Assembly (NCBI RefSeq): GCF_004114995.1 | Contig: NZ_SDJP01000002.1 | Location: forward strand, 198,457-262,456 | Length of the DNA: 64,000 bases | Direction: 5' to 3' | Source: Halorubrum amylolyticum | Lineage (GTDB): Archaea; Halobacteriota; Halobacteria; Halobacteriales; Haloferacaceae | Translations under genes and position numbers: made by a program | The notes under the pieces: generated by a model | What the model was told of the DNA's origin: nothing | Seen by the model: the letters and a program-made list of their open reading frames with translations, nothing else | Database searches by the model: none | Part shown: one piece after another, positions 43,155-52,244 of the stretch | How the letters are laid out: each line of letters starts with the position of its first letter | How positions within the stretch are numbered: the stretch's first letter is position 1

Positions 43155-44107
43155 CGGATCTGGTGACGTTCGGCGAGACGATGCTTCGGCTCTCGCCGCC
43201 GCGCGGCGAGCGGCTGGAGACCACGCGGACGCTCGGCGTACAGGCGGGCGGCGCGGAGAGCAACGTGGCGGTCGGCGCCGCCCGGCTCGGCGCCGACGCC
43301 GTCTGGCTCTCGAAGCTCCCGGACTCGCCGCTCGGCCGTCGGATCGTCGGCGAGCTCCGGAGCCACGGCGTCCGGACGGGAGTGGCGTGGGCCGACCCCG
43401 AGACGAGCCGGCTGGGCACGTACTACCTCGAACACGGCGGGGAGCCGCGCGGGACGAACGTGATCTACGACCGCGCCGACGCCGCGATCACGACGGTCAC
43501 GCCCGCGGAGCTGCCGACCGAGGCGCTGGAGTCGGCCGAGCGCTTCCACACGACCGGGATCACGCCCGCGCTCTCGGACCGGGCGGCGGAGACGACGACG
43601 GCCCTGCTCCGCGCCGCGGGCGAGGCCGGCGCGACGCGCTCGTTCGACCTCAACTACCGGGCGAAGCTCTGGGACCCCGAAACCGCCCGCGCCGCCTACG
43701 AGGACCTCTTCGAGCACGTCGACACCCTGTTCGTCCCCCGACGGGACGCCCGCGAGGTGCTGGGCCGCGAGGGCGACGCGGTCGAGATCGCCCACGGGCT
43801 CGCGTCCGCGTTCGGCTTCGAGACGGTGGTCGTCACCCGCGGCACGGAGGGCGCGGTCGCGCTCCGAGACGGCGCGGTCCACGAGCAGGGGGTCTTCGAG
43901 GCCGACACCTTCGACGCGATCGGCACCGGCGACGCGTTCGTCGCCGGGTACCTCGCGAAGCGCCTCGACGGCGGCGACCTCGCCGACGCGCTGGAGTGGG
44001 CCGCCGCGACCGCCGCCCTGAAGCGCACCGTCGACGGCGACCTCGCGGTGGTCACGCCGGACGACGTCGCCGGCGTCGTCGGCGGCGCGGGCGGTATCGA
44101 CCGGTAG
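43151..44107 (+). CDS. kdgK: 2-keto-3-deoxygluconate kinase, PfkB family
   Basis: Phosphorylates KDG to KDPG in the semi-phosphorylative Entner-Doudoroff pathway of haloarchaea. The 318-residue protein begins [21 protein letters not shown] and has [22 protein letters not shown] (PfkB motif 1), [12 protein letters not shown] and the catalytic [18 protein letters not shown]. The opening and FDLNYR are close to characterised haloarchaeal KDG kinases; another keto-sugar kinase is possible. The GTG at 43151 is chosen for the family N-terminus; a GTG at 43142 adds three residues. A DapA-type aldolase gene 3 kb away may be the next enzyme. An inverted repeat and a leader ORF precede it. Confidence 0.85.
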   Translation: MTDLVTFGETMLRLSPPRGERLETTRTLGVQAGGAESNVAVGAARLGADAVWLSKLPDSPLGRRIVGELRSHGVRTGVAWADPETSRLGTYYLEHGGEPRGTNVIYDRADAAITTVTPAELPTEALESAERFHTTGITPALSDRAAETTTALLRAAGEAGATRSFDLNYRAKLWDPETARAAYEDLFEHVDTLFVPRRDAREVLGREGDAVEIAHGLASAFGFETVVVTRGTEGAVALRDGAVHEQGVFEADTFDAIGTGDAFVAGYLAKRLDGGDLADALEWAAATAALKRTVDGDLAVVTPDDVAGVVGGAGGIDR

Positions 44108-44171
44108 CGACGCGGGGGGCTCAGCCGGCGGGACGCAGAAGGTTGAAACGCGCCGCCGGTCACGGACGCGT

Positions 44172-44642
44172 ATGGACGCGGACAGCCGGATCGCCGCCGT
44201 CGAGGAGGTCCCCGAGGACAGCACGCTGCTCGTGACGCTGCGGCCGGTCGACGCCGACGCGGTCGACGACGGCGAGGGCGACGTGGGCGAGGCCGAGGAC
44301 GGGACGCCGGAGGCCGAAGCGATCCTCACGCGGGCGGCCGGCGAGGTGCGCGCGTTCCGCAACTCCTGCCAGCACTGGACCGACGTGCGCCTCGACAAGG
44401 ACGACGGTGCGTTCGTCCGCAACGGGGAGGTGTTCTGCCAGAAGCACGGCGCCACCTTCGAGGCCGACGGCGGCTACTGCAACTTCGGCCCCTGCGAGGG
44501 GGCCGTCTTGGAATCGGTCGACGTGACCGTCGACGGCGACGCGGTGTACCTCTCCGACGACGCCTACGAGTTCGTCCGGCTCGGCCACGCGACCCGCGAC
44601 GACGACGCCGGCGACTCGCGGATCGACTTCACCGGGAACTGA
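44172..44642 (+). CDS. Rieske-type [2Fe-2S] protein
   Basis: This 156-residue soluble ferredoxin-like protein has a C-x-H pair (RNSCQHWTDVRL) and a C-x2-H pair (EVFCQKHGATFEADGGYC). That is the Rieske ligand set, with 16 residues between the pairs. An acidic insert (about residues 32-50) interrupts the N-terminal part. There is no signal peptide or membrane anchor, so it is probably a cytoplasmic electron carrier or oxygenase-type component rather than a bc1 subunit. It starts 64 nt after kdgK with no visible partner oxygenase. Confidence 0.88.
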   Translation: MDADSRIAAVEEVPEDSTLLVTLRPVDADAVDDGEGDVGEAEDGTPEAEAILTRAAGEVRAFRNSCQHWTDVRLDKDDGAFVRNGEVFCQKHGATFEADGGYCNFGPCEGAVLESVDVTVDGDAVYLSDDAYEFVRLGHATRDDDAGDSRIDFTGN

Positions 44643-44756
44643 GTCGAGGGCGGAGCGACCGAGACCGGACCGAGACCGACCGGAGCCGCCCCCGGAGACG
44701 ACAGCGGCTCCTTGTGCAACGCCGGCGCATTTATGCGGGGCGGACGAACGACGCGT

Positions 44757-45824
44757 ATGAGCGATTCGAAGCCCTCCAGACGCCGTGTGCTCGTCGGCGG
44801 CCTCGCCGCGGCGGCGGGCGCGCTCGCCGGCTGTCTCGACGGGTCAGTGACGGGCGGCGCCGCGAACGACGACGGCGACGAGCGCGTTCTGTCTCTCACC
44901 CTCAGCGACGCGGGAGAGACGCTCCGGGACAACGCCGTCGTCGACCCCGCGGAGACCGATCCGAGGTGGGACGACGGGGCGTTCGCGGCCGTCCGGAACG
45001 GCGAGATGCACACCATCCAGTACCGGACGCCGTTCTTCTCGACGGAGGACGATCCGACCTACGCCCTCCACGGGGGGACGTACTACCGGTTGAGTTCCGT
45101 CGTCGTCGACGAGGCGGAGGCGACCCGTCCCGTGCTCCGGCTGTTTGAGGCCGACGGGGGCGACGCCGATGACGGAGCCGGCGCCGGTAACGGAGCCGGC
45201 GATGGTGGCGGAGCCGACGATGGTGGCGGAGCCGACGCCGTCGAACACTCGGCGCTCCCCGAAGGCGACCGCCGCGCCGTCGAGATCGCCCACTTCGCGG
45301 CGCGGGCGCGAGGCAACGTCGGGGGGATGCCGGTCGGACTGGTGGAGCGCGGCGGCTACGTCTACCGAGACGAGGACGCGCTCGACGCGAGCGCGCTGCT
45401 CGACGACGACGGACCGAACCGCGTCACGTACCGCGACACCGTCTATCGGGTCGATATCTCCCGCGAGCGGTTTAACGAACCCGTGTACCGCGCCACCGGC
45501 GAACCGGTCTCGGAGTCGCCCGAGGAGATGGAGGCGATCCTCCGAGCGCGGACTGTCGGCGCGCGGATCGACGACGACGACGACCTCTCGACCGACGCCC
45601 GGCGGGTGATCGAGGCCGCCAGACACGGCGGGTACGAGGAGTCGCACCCGTACTCGGACGGGTACGCGGAACTGCTCCGGGCGTTTCACGAGCGCCCGTA
45701 CCTCGACGGCAACGTTCGGAAGGACGGAGGCTGGACCGAGTCGGGGTCGGAGCGAATCCGCTACGAGGACCGGTATTACGACTACCGACTCCGGTTCACG
45801 TCGGCCGATACTGGGGCGCCCTGA
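44757..45824 (+). CDS. Tat lipoprotein, unknown function
   Basis: This 355-residue exported protein has a twin-arginine signal (PSRRRVLVGGLAAAAG) with lipobox ALAGC (about residue 22). Two similar beta-rich blocks may be present, with MHTIQYRTPFFSTEDDPTYALHGGTYYRL and NRVTYRDTVYRVDISRERFNEPVYRAT. A Gly/Asp/Ala linker (about 135-162) with short repeats separates them. No family was recognised. Start set by the signal peptide. It lies 114 nt after the Rieske gene and converges on the DUF5788-like gene. Confidence 0.75.
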   Translation: MSDSKPSRRRVLVGGLAAAAGALAGCLDGSVTGGAANDDGDERVLSLTLSDAGETLRDNAVVDPAETDPRWDDGAFAAVRNGEMHTIQYRTPFFSTEDDPTYALHGGTYYRLSSVVVDEAEATRPVLRLFEADGGDADDGAGAGNGAGDGGGADDGGGADAVEHSALPEGDRRAVEIAHFAARARGNVGGMPVGLVERGGYVYRDEDALDASALLDDDGPNRVTYRDTVYRVDISRERFNEPVYRATGEPVSESPEEMEAILRARTVGARIDDDDDLSTDARRVIEAARHGGYEESHPYSDGYAELLRAFHERPYLDGNVRKDGGWTESGSERIRYEDRYYDYRLRFTSADTGAP

Positions 45825-45832
45825 CGAGGCGA

Positions 45833-46270
45833 TCAGAACCGCGTCCGGCCGCTCGCGCCGTCCCGCCCCAGCGCCTTCTTCAGGAAGCTCATCCAGCGCT
45901 TCCGGTCGGCCGCCTCCTGCCGCTTCGCCTCCGTCTCCGGGTCGGGCGCGTCGAGCCCCTCCAGGGCGTCGAGCGCGCGGTCGATCCCGATGATCGACGC
46001 CGCCAGCTCCTCGCCGCGGTCGTAGCTCACCTCGTTCTCCTCGATGGGTTCGAGCCGCGCTAGGCGCTCGCGCCGGAGGTTCCGCTTCGCCCGCTCGACC
46101 CGGTCGCGCTCGCCGGGCGGGACCGTGTCGCGGCGCTTGATCTCGAAGACGAACGACTGCAGTTCGATCGGCTCCCCCTGGATCTCGATCGCCTCGGGGA
46201 TCGCCGCGCCCACCGTCGCCGCCTCGCGGTTGACGCGTTCGAGGAGCCCCTTCCGCTCGTACTCCTTCAC
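45833..46270 (-). CDS. DUF5788-like protein, unknown function
   Basis: This 145-residue highly charged protein begins KEYERKGLLERVNREAATVGA and has IEIQGEPIELQSFVFEIKRRDTV, then Arg/Glu-rich helices. It ends with a basic segment MSFLKKALGRDGASGRTRF. It resembles a haloarchaeal uncharacterised family (recalled as DUF5788). No enzymatic motif is seen. The GTG at 46270 is preferred: upstream open frame runs to 47017, but that is a shadow of the YkgJ gene on the other strand. Confidence 0.7.
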   Translation of the reverse strand: MKEYERKGLLERVNREAATVGAAIPEAIEIQGEPIELQSFVFEIKRRDTVPPGERDRVERAKRNLRRERLARLEPIEENEVSYDRGEELAASIIGIDRALDALEGLDAPDPETEAKRQEAADRKRWMSFLKKALGRDGASGRTRF

Positions 46271-46399
46271 GCCCGGTCGGTAGGAGGCGGTCGCACTTCG
46301 CTCCTTCGCCCGGCGCGTCCGGATGTGACCCCGCGCACCGCCGACACGGTGCGGCTCGCGAAGGGACGGGGTTAACTCGGCCGCGACGCAAGCGATCCC

Positions 46400-47230
<831 letters not shown>

Positions 47231-47254
47231 GCGCGAGAGCGCGCCCGACGGGTT

Positions 47255-48160
47255 TCAAACGACCTCCAGCGCCGCGTCGACGTCCGCGGCGATCGCCTCG
47301 CGCCCCGCCGCGTCGGGGAGCGTGAGCGGCGGCCGGACCCGGGGGTCGGGGATAAAGCCGCGGTGGGCCGCCGCGACCTTCGCGGCGGGCGCGAAGCCGT
47401 GCTCGGCGCACCGGGCGAACAGCGGGGCGATCGCCTCCCGGTGGAGCGCCAGCGCGCGGTCGTCGTCGCCGGCGCGGAGCGCCTCGCCGAGCGCGACGAA
47501 CGCCTCGGGGATCACCTGCGAGAGCGCGTTGATCCCGCCGTCGACGCCGAGCGACGCGGTCGGGTAGAGCTGGGCATCGACCCCTTGGAAGACGGTGAAG
47601 GAGTCGGGCGTCCGGCGGAGGGCGGCGTCGAGCCCGGAGAGGTCGCCGGACGTGTCCTTCAGCCCGACCACCGACTCGCGTCCGGCGAGGTCGGCGACGA
47701 CGCCGGGGCCGATCGGCTCTCCGACCGTCGACGGGATGTCGTACAGGTAGATCGGGAGGGGGGAGTCGTCGGCGACCCGCTCGAAGAAGGCCCGCTGGCC
47801 GTCGGGACCCGTCGAGGTGTGGTAGTAGGGGAGCGTGACGAGCCCCGCGTCGGCGCCCGCCTCGTCGGCGAACCGGAGCCGGTCTCGCGCGCCCGAGACC
47901 GTCGTGTCCGCCGCGCCGGCGATCACGGGCACGCGGCCGTCGGCCGCCTCGACGACGGTCTCGATCACCGTCCGTCGCTCCCCGTCGGTGAGGCTGGCGA
48001 ACTCCCCGGTCGTCCCGCAGGGAACGACCCCGTCGAGACCGGCGTCGACGAGCGTCTCGACGTGGTTCGCGAGCGCGTCGCTGTCGACGCCGCCGTCGGC
48101 GTCGAACGGCGTCACGATCGGGGACGAAACGGCACCGTACTGGAACGCCGGACCCTTCAT
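47255..48160 (-). CDS. DapA/NAL-family aldolase, candidate KD(P)G aldolase
   Basis: This 301-residue class I aldolase has the TIM barrel of the dihydrodipicolinate synthase/N-acetylneuraminate lyase family. It has SPIVTPFDADGGVD, the GTTGEFASLT phosphate/carboxylate loop, IYLYDIPSTVG with the catalytic Tyr, and the Schiff-base Lys in VVGLKDTSGDLSG. The GTTGE loop is shared by DapA, KDG aldolase and related enzymes. With KDG kinase 3 kb away, a 2-keto-3-deoxy(6-phospho)gluconate aldolase is a good candidate, since haloarchaea use DapA-family enzymes for this step. True DapA remains possible. ATG at 48160. Confidence 0.82.
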   Translation of the reverse strand: MKGPAFQYGAVSSPIVTPFDADGGVDSDALANHVETLVDAGLDGVVPCGTTGEFASLTDGERRTVIETVVEAADGRVPVIAGAADTTVSGARDRLRFADEAGADAGLVTLPYYHTSTGPDGQRAFFERVADDSPLPIYLYDIPSTVGEPIGPGVVADLAGRESVVGLKDTSGDLSGLDAALRRTPDSFTVFQGVDAQLYPTASLGVDGGINALSQVIPEAFVALGEALRAGDDDRALALHREAIAPLFARCAEHGFAPAAKVAAAHRGFIPDPRVRPPLTLPDAAGREAIAADVDAALEVV

Positions 48161-48250
48161 GCGCGCCGGTTCGGGAGGCCGCGAGAAAGACTTTGGTCCC
48201 GTGGCGGGGGTTGCCGGAAGCGGGAGCGCCGCGGAGCGAGAAGAGCGGAA

Positions 48251-48370
48251 GGGGATCGGAGCCGAGCGACGCGGCCGGGAGGGGATCGGAGCCGAGCGAC
48301 GCGGCCGGGAGGGGATCGGAGCTGAGCGACGCGGCCGGGAGGGGATCGGAGCCGAGCGACGCGGCCGGGA
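48251..48370 (+). repeat. 30-bp tandem repeat, four units
   Basis: Four units of GGGGATCGGAGCCGAGCGAC plus GCGGCCGGGA (48251-48280, 48281-48310, 48311-48340, 48341-48370) are identical except one C-to-T change in the third. They lie between the aldolase start and the stop of the polymer-forming protein, ending 7 bp from that stop. Confidence 0.95.
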
Positions 48371-48377
48371 GCCGCGA

Positions 48378-49478
48378 TCAGTCGGTCCCGTTCGGGCCGT
48401 CGTCGGAGGCGGTTCCGTCGATGCGCCCCCGGTACCGGTCCCGGAGCCCGAGCGCGAGCGCGCCGAGCCCGAACAGGAGGACGAGCAGGTCGACGAGCCC
48501 GCCGACCCACGGGACCAGCCCGATCAGGGCGACCCCGACGACGCCGAGCAAGAGCGCGGCCCACCGGTTCGGCCTGTCGAGCCGGTCGAGCGCCCACGAT
48601 CCGAGGGCGTACCGACCGTAGACGGAGCCGACCCAGAGCGCGACGACGTAGGCCGCGACCCCGACGAGCGCCAGCGGAATACCGACGATCGTGATCGCCA
48701 CGAGGACGAGGAGGATCGGCGTGGCGATCAGCGCGAGGAGCCCGGCCCCGCCGCTGGCGAGCGGCCCCTCGCTGACTCGGCCCGCGACGTCGCGCGAGAA
48801 CCGGGGGAACGCGAGCAGGAGGACCGCGCCCAGCGCGAGGCTGACGGCGACGCCGTACGCGGACCCGACCCACGACGGAAGGGGCTCGTCGCCCCCGATC
48901 CCGACTCCGGTGTCGCCGCGGAGGCTCGCGTCCTCCACGACGCCGCCGGCGACGGTCGCGTCCGGACTCTGTGCGAACTCGTCGGCGTCGTACCGGAACT
49001 CGCCGCCGACGTCCGCGTTGGGACCGAGGACCACCGAGTCGGCGGCCGCGCGAACGTCCCCGCCGACCGCTCCGTCGACGGTGATCGAGCCCGCGCCGGC
49101 ATTGAGCGAGCCGTCGATCCGGCCCGTCTCCGTCAGATCGAGGGAGCCGGCGACGACCTCGGCGTCCCCGCCGACCGCGCCGTCGACGAGCACGGTTCCG
49201 GCGGCGGCCTGAACGTTCCCGTCGACCCGGCCCGTCTCCGCGATCCGGATCGAGCCGGCCGCGCCGGAGAGGTCGCCCTCGACGGTGCCGCGGACGACGA
49301 TCGTTCCGGCGACGCCCTCGACGCCGTCGACCGTCTCTCCCTCGTCGACGACGATGGCTCCGGACGGGCCCTGAACCGATTGGGCCGTCGCGAGCCCCGT
49401 CGCGAGCGGCGAGAGGAGCGCCACGATCACGAGCGCGACGGCGATACGACGGCGAGTGCTGCTGTCTGAGAGGTTCAT
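48378..49478 (-). CDS. Bactofilin-like polymer-forming membrane protein
   Basis: This 366-residue protein has a signal peptide (about residues 1-32, RRRIAVALVIVALLSPLATGLATAQ). A right-handed beta-helix of short repeats (about 35-175) follows, with units like GTIVVRGTVEGDLSG, GSLDLTETGRIDGSLNAG and SITVDGAVGGDVRAAADSVVL. Four or five transmembrane helices (about 205-345) close the protein. The repeats resemble bactofilin/polymer-forming cytoskeletal domains, but here they are predicted to lie outside the cell, fused to a membrane domain. Function unknown; a cell-surface scaffold is conceivable. The ATG at 49478 fits the signal peptide better than the one at 49505. Confidence 0.8.
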   Translation of the reverse strand: MNLSDSSTRRRIAVALVIVALLSPLATGLATAQSVQGPSGAIVVDEGETVDGVEGVAGTIVVRGTVEGDLSGAAGSIRIAETGRVDGNVQAAAGTVLVDGAVGGDAEVVAGSLDLTETGRIDGSLNAGAGSITVDGAVGGDVRAAADSVVLGPNADVGGEFRYDADEFAQSPDATVAGGVVEDASLRGDTGVGIGGDEPLPSWVGSAYGVAVSLALGAVLLLAFPRFSRDVAGRVSEGPLASGGAGLLALIATPILLVLVAITIVGIPLALVGVAAYVVALWVGSVYGRYALGSWALDRLDRPNRWAALLLGVVGVALIGLVPWVGGLVDLLVLLFGLGALALGLRDRYRGRIDGTASDDGPNGTD

Positions 49479-49509
49479 ATCGGCTGGTTCTCTGTCGGAG
49501 TACATGTGT

Positions 49510-50979
49510 TTATCTCGTGTCGGACGGCCCGTCCGGGTCGCACGACGACCACTCGTCTCGCGCGTGGACGCGCACGCGAACCGGGCCGTCCGGTCGGGCG
49601 TTCGCGCTCGCCTGCACCGATAGCTCCGCCGTCACCGGCTCCAGCCGCACCCGGCGGAGCAGCGTCCCGATCGCGAGGCGGAGCTCCTGTCGCGCGAAGC
49701 GCATCCCGACGCAGTGACGCGGTCCCCCGCCGAACGGGAAGTAGGCGTGCTCGGGGCGCTCTCCCGTCGCCGGACCGGGACGGTCGTCGCCGTGAACGAC
49801 CCCGCCGTCCTCCGTCTCGCGGAGCCAGCGCTCGGGGCGGTACGTCTCGGGGTCGTCCCACCAGCGCCCGTCGCGGTGGACCGCCCACGGCGAGAGCGTG
49901 AGCACGACGCCGGCCGGGACGCGGTACCCGCCGAGCGAGACCGGCTCGGTCGGCTCCCTGAAGAAGGAATGGACCGGCGGGTACAGGCGGAGCGCCTCGT
50001 CGACCGCCGCGGTCAGCGTGGGACACTCGCGGAGGTCTGCGGGGGTCGGGTCGGCGCCGAGCGACGCGACCTCCGCGTGAACCCGCGCCTGAAACTCGGG
50101 TGCGTCGGCGAGGCAGTAGAGCGCGTACGTCAGCCCGAGGGCGCTCGTCTCGTGGCCGGCGAACAGGAACGTCACCGCGTTGTCGACCAGCTCGTCGTCG
50201 AGCGCCCCCAGCTCCGCGGCCGCGACGAGGGTGCCGAGGAGGTCGTCCGCGGCGCCCGGGTCGGCGGGCGGGCCGGCGGCGCGGCGCTCCGCGACGAGGT
50301 CGCGTATCGTCTCGCGGAGGGCGTCGAGCCGCCGGCGGTATCGGCGGTTCGTCGGGGTCGGGAGCCACTCGGGGAGGAACGAGGTCGGCCGACGCATGTC
50401 GAACCGGTCGGTGATGGCCTCGGCCGCCGCCCGAACCGTCTCGCGCTCGCGCTCGATGTCGCTTCCGAGCAGGCTCTCCGCGAGGACGGCGAACGCGTAC
50501 TCGGTCGCCGCCGCGTGCAGGTCGACGACCCCGCCGTCCTCCCACGAGGCCGCCGTCTCGCGGGCGCGCTCGACCATCGCGTCGCCGTGGGCGGCCACCC
50601 GCTCGCGGAAGAACGCCGACCGGATCGCCGTGCGCTGCTCGCGCCACGCCTCCCCTTCGGCGAGGAACAGCCCGTCGCCGAGGAGGCCGCCGAGCTGCTC
50701 GCGGGGCATCTCGCCTTTCACGAACCGGTCGTGGTCCGCGACGAGGATCTGTCCGATCGCCTCGGGATCGGTCACGAGGTAGCTCTCCGTGCCGAACACG
50801 TCGTACCGAACGACGCCGCCGTGCTCGGCGGACCGCCGTTCGTAGAACCCGAGCGCGTCGCTCGCGAGCTCGTGGACGTTGCCGAGCACCGGGAGCCCGC
50901 CGGGGTCCGGCGGCCGTGTCGTGTCACCCTCCGGCGGCCGTGTCGTGTCACCCTCCGGCGGCCGTGTCGTGTCACCCAT
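49510..50979 (-). CDS. Cytochrome P450
   Basis: Haem-thiolate monooxygenase of 489 residues. It shows the I-helix AGHETSALGLTYALY (acid-alcohol-like GHET), the ExxR of DEALRLYPPVHSFFREP, PERW, and the haem loop FPFGGGPRHCVGMRFA with the axial Cys. No membrane anchor is visible, so it is probably soluble; ferredoxin-type partners are not adjacent. The first 25 residues contain three copies of GDTTRPPE encoded by a 24-bp repeat and are not part of the fold. The gene diverges from a Bat-type regulator with 92 bp between them. Substrate unknown; terpenoid/carotenoid oxidation would be a typical haloarchaeal guess. Confidence 0.92.
   Translation of the reverse strand: MGDTTRPPEGDTTRPPEGDTTRPPDPGGLPVLGNVHELASDALGFYERRSAEHGGVVRYDVFGTESYLVTDPEAIGQILVADHDRFVKGEMPREQLGGLLGDGLFLAEGEAWREQRTAIRSAFFRERVAAHGDAMVERARETAASWEDGGVVDLHAAATEYAFAVLAESLLGSDIERERETVRAAAEAITDRFDMRRPTSFLPEWLPTPTNRRYRRRLDALRETIRDLVAERRAAGPPADPGAADDLLGTLVAAAELGALDDELVDNAVTFLFAGHETSALGLTYALYCLADAPEFQARVHAEVASLGADPTPADLRECPTLTAAVDEALRLYPPVHSFFREPTEPVSLGGYRVPAGVVLTLSPWAVHRDGRWWDDPETYRPERWLRETEDGGVVHGDDRPGPATGERPEHAYFPFGGGPRHCVGMRFARQELRLAIGTLLRRVRLEPVTAELSVQASANARPDGPVRVRVHARDEWSSCDPDGPSDTR
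50905..50976 (-). repeat. 24-bp minisatellite at the start of the P450 gene
   Basis: Three 24-bp units (minus strand GGTGACACGACACGGCCGCC plus GGAG or a close variant) encode GDTTRPPE, GDTTRPPE and GDTTRPPD directly after the start Met. Confidence 0.9.
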
Positions 50980-51071
50980 ACGAAGGAATCAGGGCAGGAC
51001 AGCGCTGAGCCTTCGCACGGATCAGTCCGTGTCTTTTTAACTTTGAAGTAGCGGCGGACGCCACGAGCCGT

Positions 51072-51722
51072 ATGCGCTACGTTCGCGTGGAGTTCGCGTT
51101 TCCCCCGTCGGTCCGACATCCGATGCACGGCTTCCTCGACGACGGCGACGGGTGGCGGACGGAGCTGCTGACGTGGCGGCGACTTCCCGACGAGACGCTC
51201 GTCACGCTGTTCCGCGTCGTCGCCCCCCGAGAGCGGTACCTCGAACGGCTGCGGACCGTCGAGCCGATCGATCGCTTCGAGACGGCGCCCGGCGACGACG
51301 CCTTCTACCTCAAGGCGTACGAACGGCTCGGCGGGCCGCTGGAGACGTTTCTCGGCGCGTTCGTCGACACGGAGTTCCTCTCTGTGCCGCCGATCGTGTA
51401 CCGATCGGGCGGCCGGCTGTCGTTCGGGCTGATCGGCCCGCCGAACCAGTTGCGGGACGTGCTCGCCGCCGTTCCGGACCCGATCGAGATCACGGTCGAA
51501 CGGATCGGGTCGTACGGGGGCGGGCGGCAGCCGGCCGGCGTCGAACTCACGAAACGCCAGCGAGAGGCGCTCCGCGCCGCGCGCCGCGTCGGGTACTACG
51601 ACGTGCCACGGACCGGATCGGTGGCCGATGTCGCCGAGGCGATCGGGTGTTCGCCGTCGACGGCCGGCGCCCATCTCCGTAAGGGGGAGGCGGCGCTGGT
51701 CGGCGCCCACCTCGACGGGTGA
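51072..51722 (+). CDS. Bat-type HTH regulator
   Basis: This 216-residue protein has an N-terminal sensory-like domain (about 1-150; FRVVAPRERYLERLRTVEPIDRFE) and a C-terminal HTH of the bacterio-opsin activator type (LTKRQREALRAARRVGYYDVPR then VADVAEAIGCSPSTAGAHLRKGEAAL). The L-T-x-R-Q-x2-AL...GYYDVPR block is diagnostic. The position back to back with the P450 gene makes that gene a likely target. The end of the gene coincides with a 34-bp tandem duplication, so the last eleven codons are repeated downstream. The TTTTTAACTTT stretch (51034-51044) lies about 30 nt before the ATG. Confidence 0.87.
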   Translation: MRYVRVEFAFPPSVRHPMHGFLDDGDGWRTELLTWRRLPDETLVTLFRVVAPRERYLERLRTVEPIDRFETAPGDDAFYLKAYERLGGPLETFLGAFVDTEFLSVPPIVYRSGGRLSFGLIGPPNQLRDVLAAVPDPIEITVERIGSYGGGRQPAGVELTKRQREALRAARRVGYYDVPRTGSVADVAEAIGCSPSTAGAHLRKGEAALVGAHLDG

Positions 51723-51773
51723 GGCAGCGCTGGTCGGCGCCCACCTCGACGGGTGAGGCAGCGCTGGTCGGCG
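51687..51773 (+). repeat. 34-bp tandem duplication at the 3' end of the Bat-type gene
   Basis: The unit GAGGCAGCGCTGGTCGGCGC plus CCACCTCGACGGGT occurs at 51687-51720 (with one G for A), again at 51721-51754, and partially from 51755. The stop codon of the regulator lies at the first junction, so the duplication extends the 3' untranslated region without changing the protein. Confidence 0.92.
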
Positions 51774-51817
51774 GTACAACTATACTGGTCCGTCTCCACG
51801 TTTCGCTGGAGTCTACT

Positions 51818-52243
51818 ATGGAGATCTCAGAGAAGCTCCTTTGTTTGTTCAGCGCCGACGTTCGCGAAGAGGACGGCGAGTACGTCGCGGAGGTCCCGCG
51901 ACGCGAGATCGAGACCGGCTCGCTGGAACCGGGCGAGACGTACCGCGTCGCGCTCATTTCCCGGTCCGAGTCCGAAGCGGCGGGGTCGTCCGGGACGGCC
52001 GACGACGGCGTCGACGCCTCTGCGTCCCGCGCCGACGACGGGCCGCAGCCCCCGGTCGAGCCCGGCGAGATGCGCTACGTCGAGATCGAGGACCTCGGGA
52101 AGCAGGGCGACGGGATCGCCCGCGTCGAACGCGGGTACGTGATCATCGTCCCGGACACGGAAGTCGGCGAGCGCGTGAAAATCGAGGTCACGGAGGTCAA
52201 ATCGAACTTCGCGGTCGGCGAAGTCGTCGAGGAGTCGGTCTAG
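51818..52243 (+). CDS. TRAM domain protein
   Basis: This 141-residue protein has a C-terminal TRAM domain (about residues 85-141): RYVEIEDLGKQGDGIARVERGYVIIVPDTEVGERVKIEVTEVKSN. That beta-barrel binds RNA in tRNA-modifying enzymes and in stand-alone archaeal proteins suggested to be RNA chaperones. The N-terminal part (about 1-50) plus an acidic linker (55-80) is lineage-specific. The ATG at 51818 is the only sensible start. It is convergent with the methyltransferase gene, 2 bp from its stop. Confidence 0.88.
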   Translation: MEISEKLLCLFSADVREEDGEYVAEVPRREIETGSLEPGETYRVALISRSESEAAGSSGTADDGVDASASRADDGPQPPVEPGEMRYVEIEDLGKQGDGIARVERGYVIIVPDTEVGERVKIEVTEVKSNFAVGEVVEESV

Positions 52244-52244
52244 C

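Noticed and set aside
48251..48370. Possible CRISPR or origin iterons (30-bp units)
   Set aside because: It is a perfect head-to-tail minisatellite without spacers, AT-rich unwinding region or replication gene nearby.
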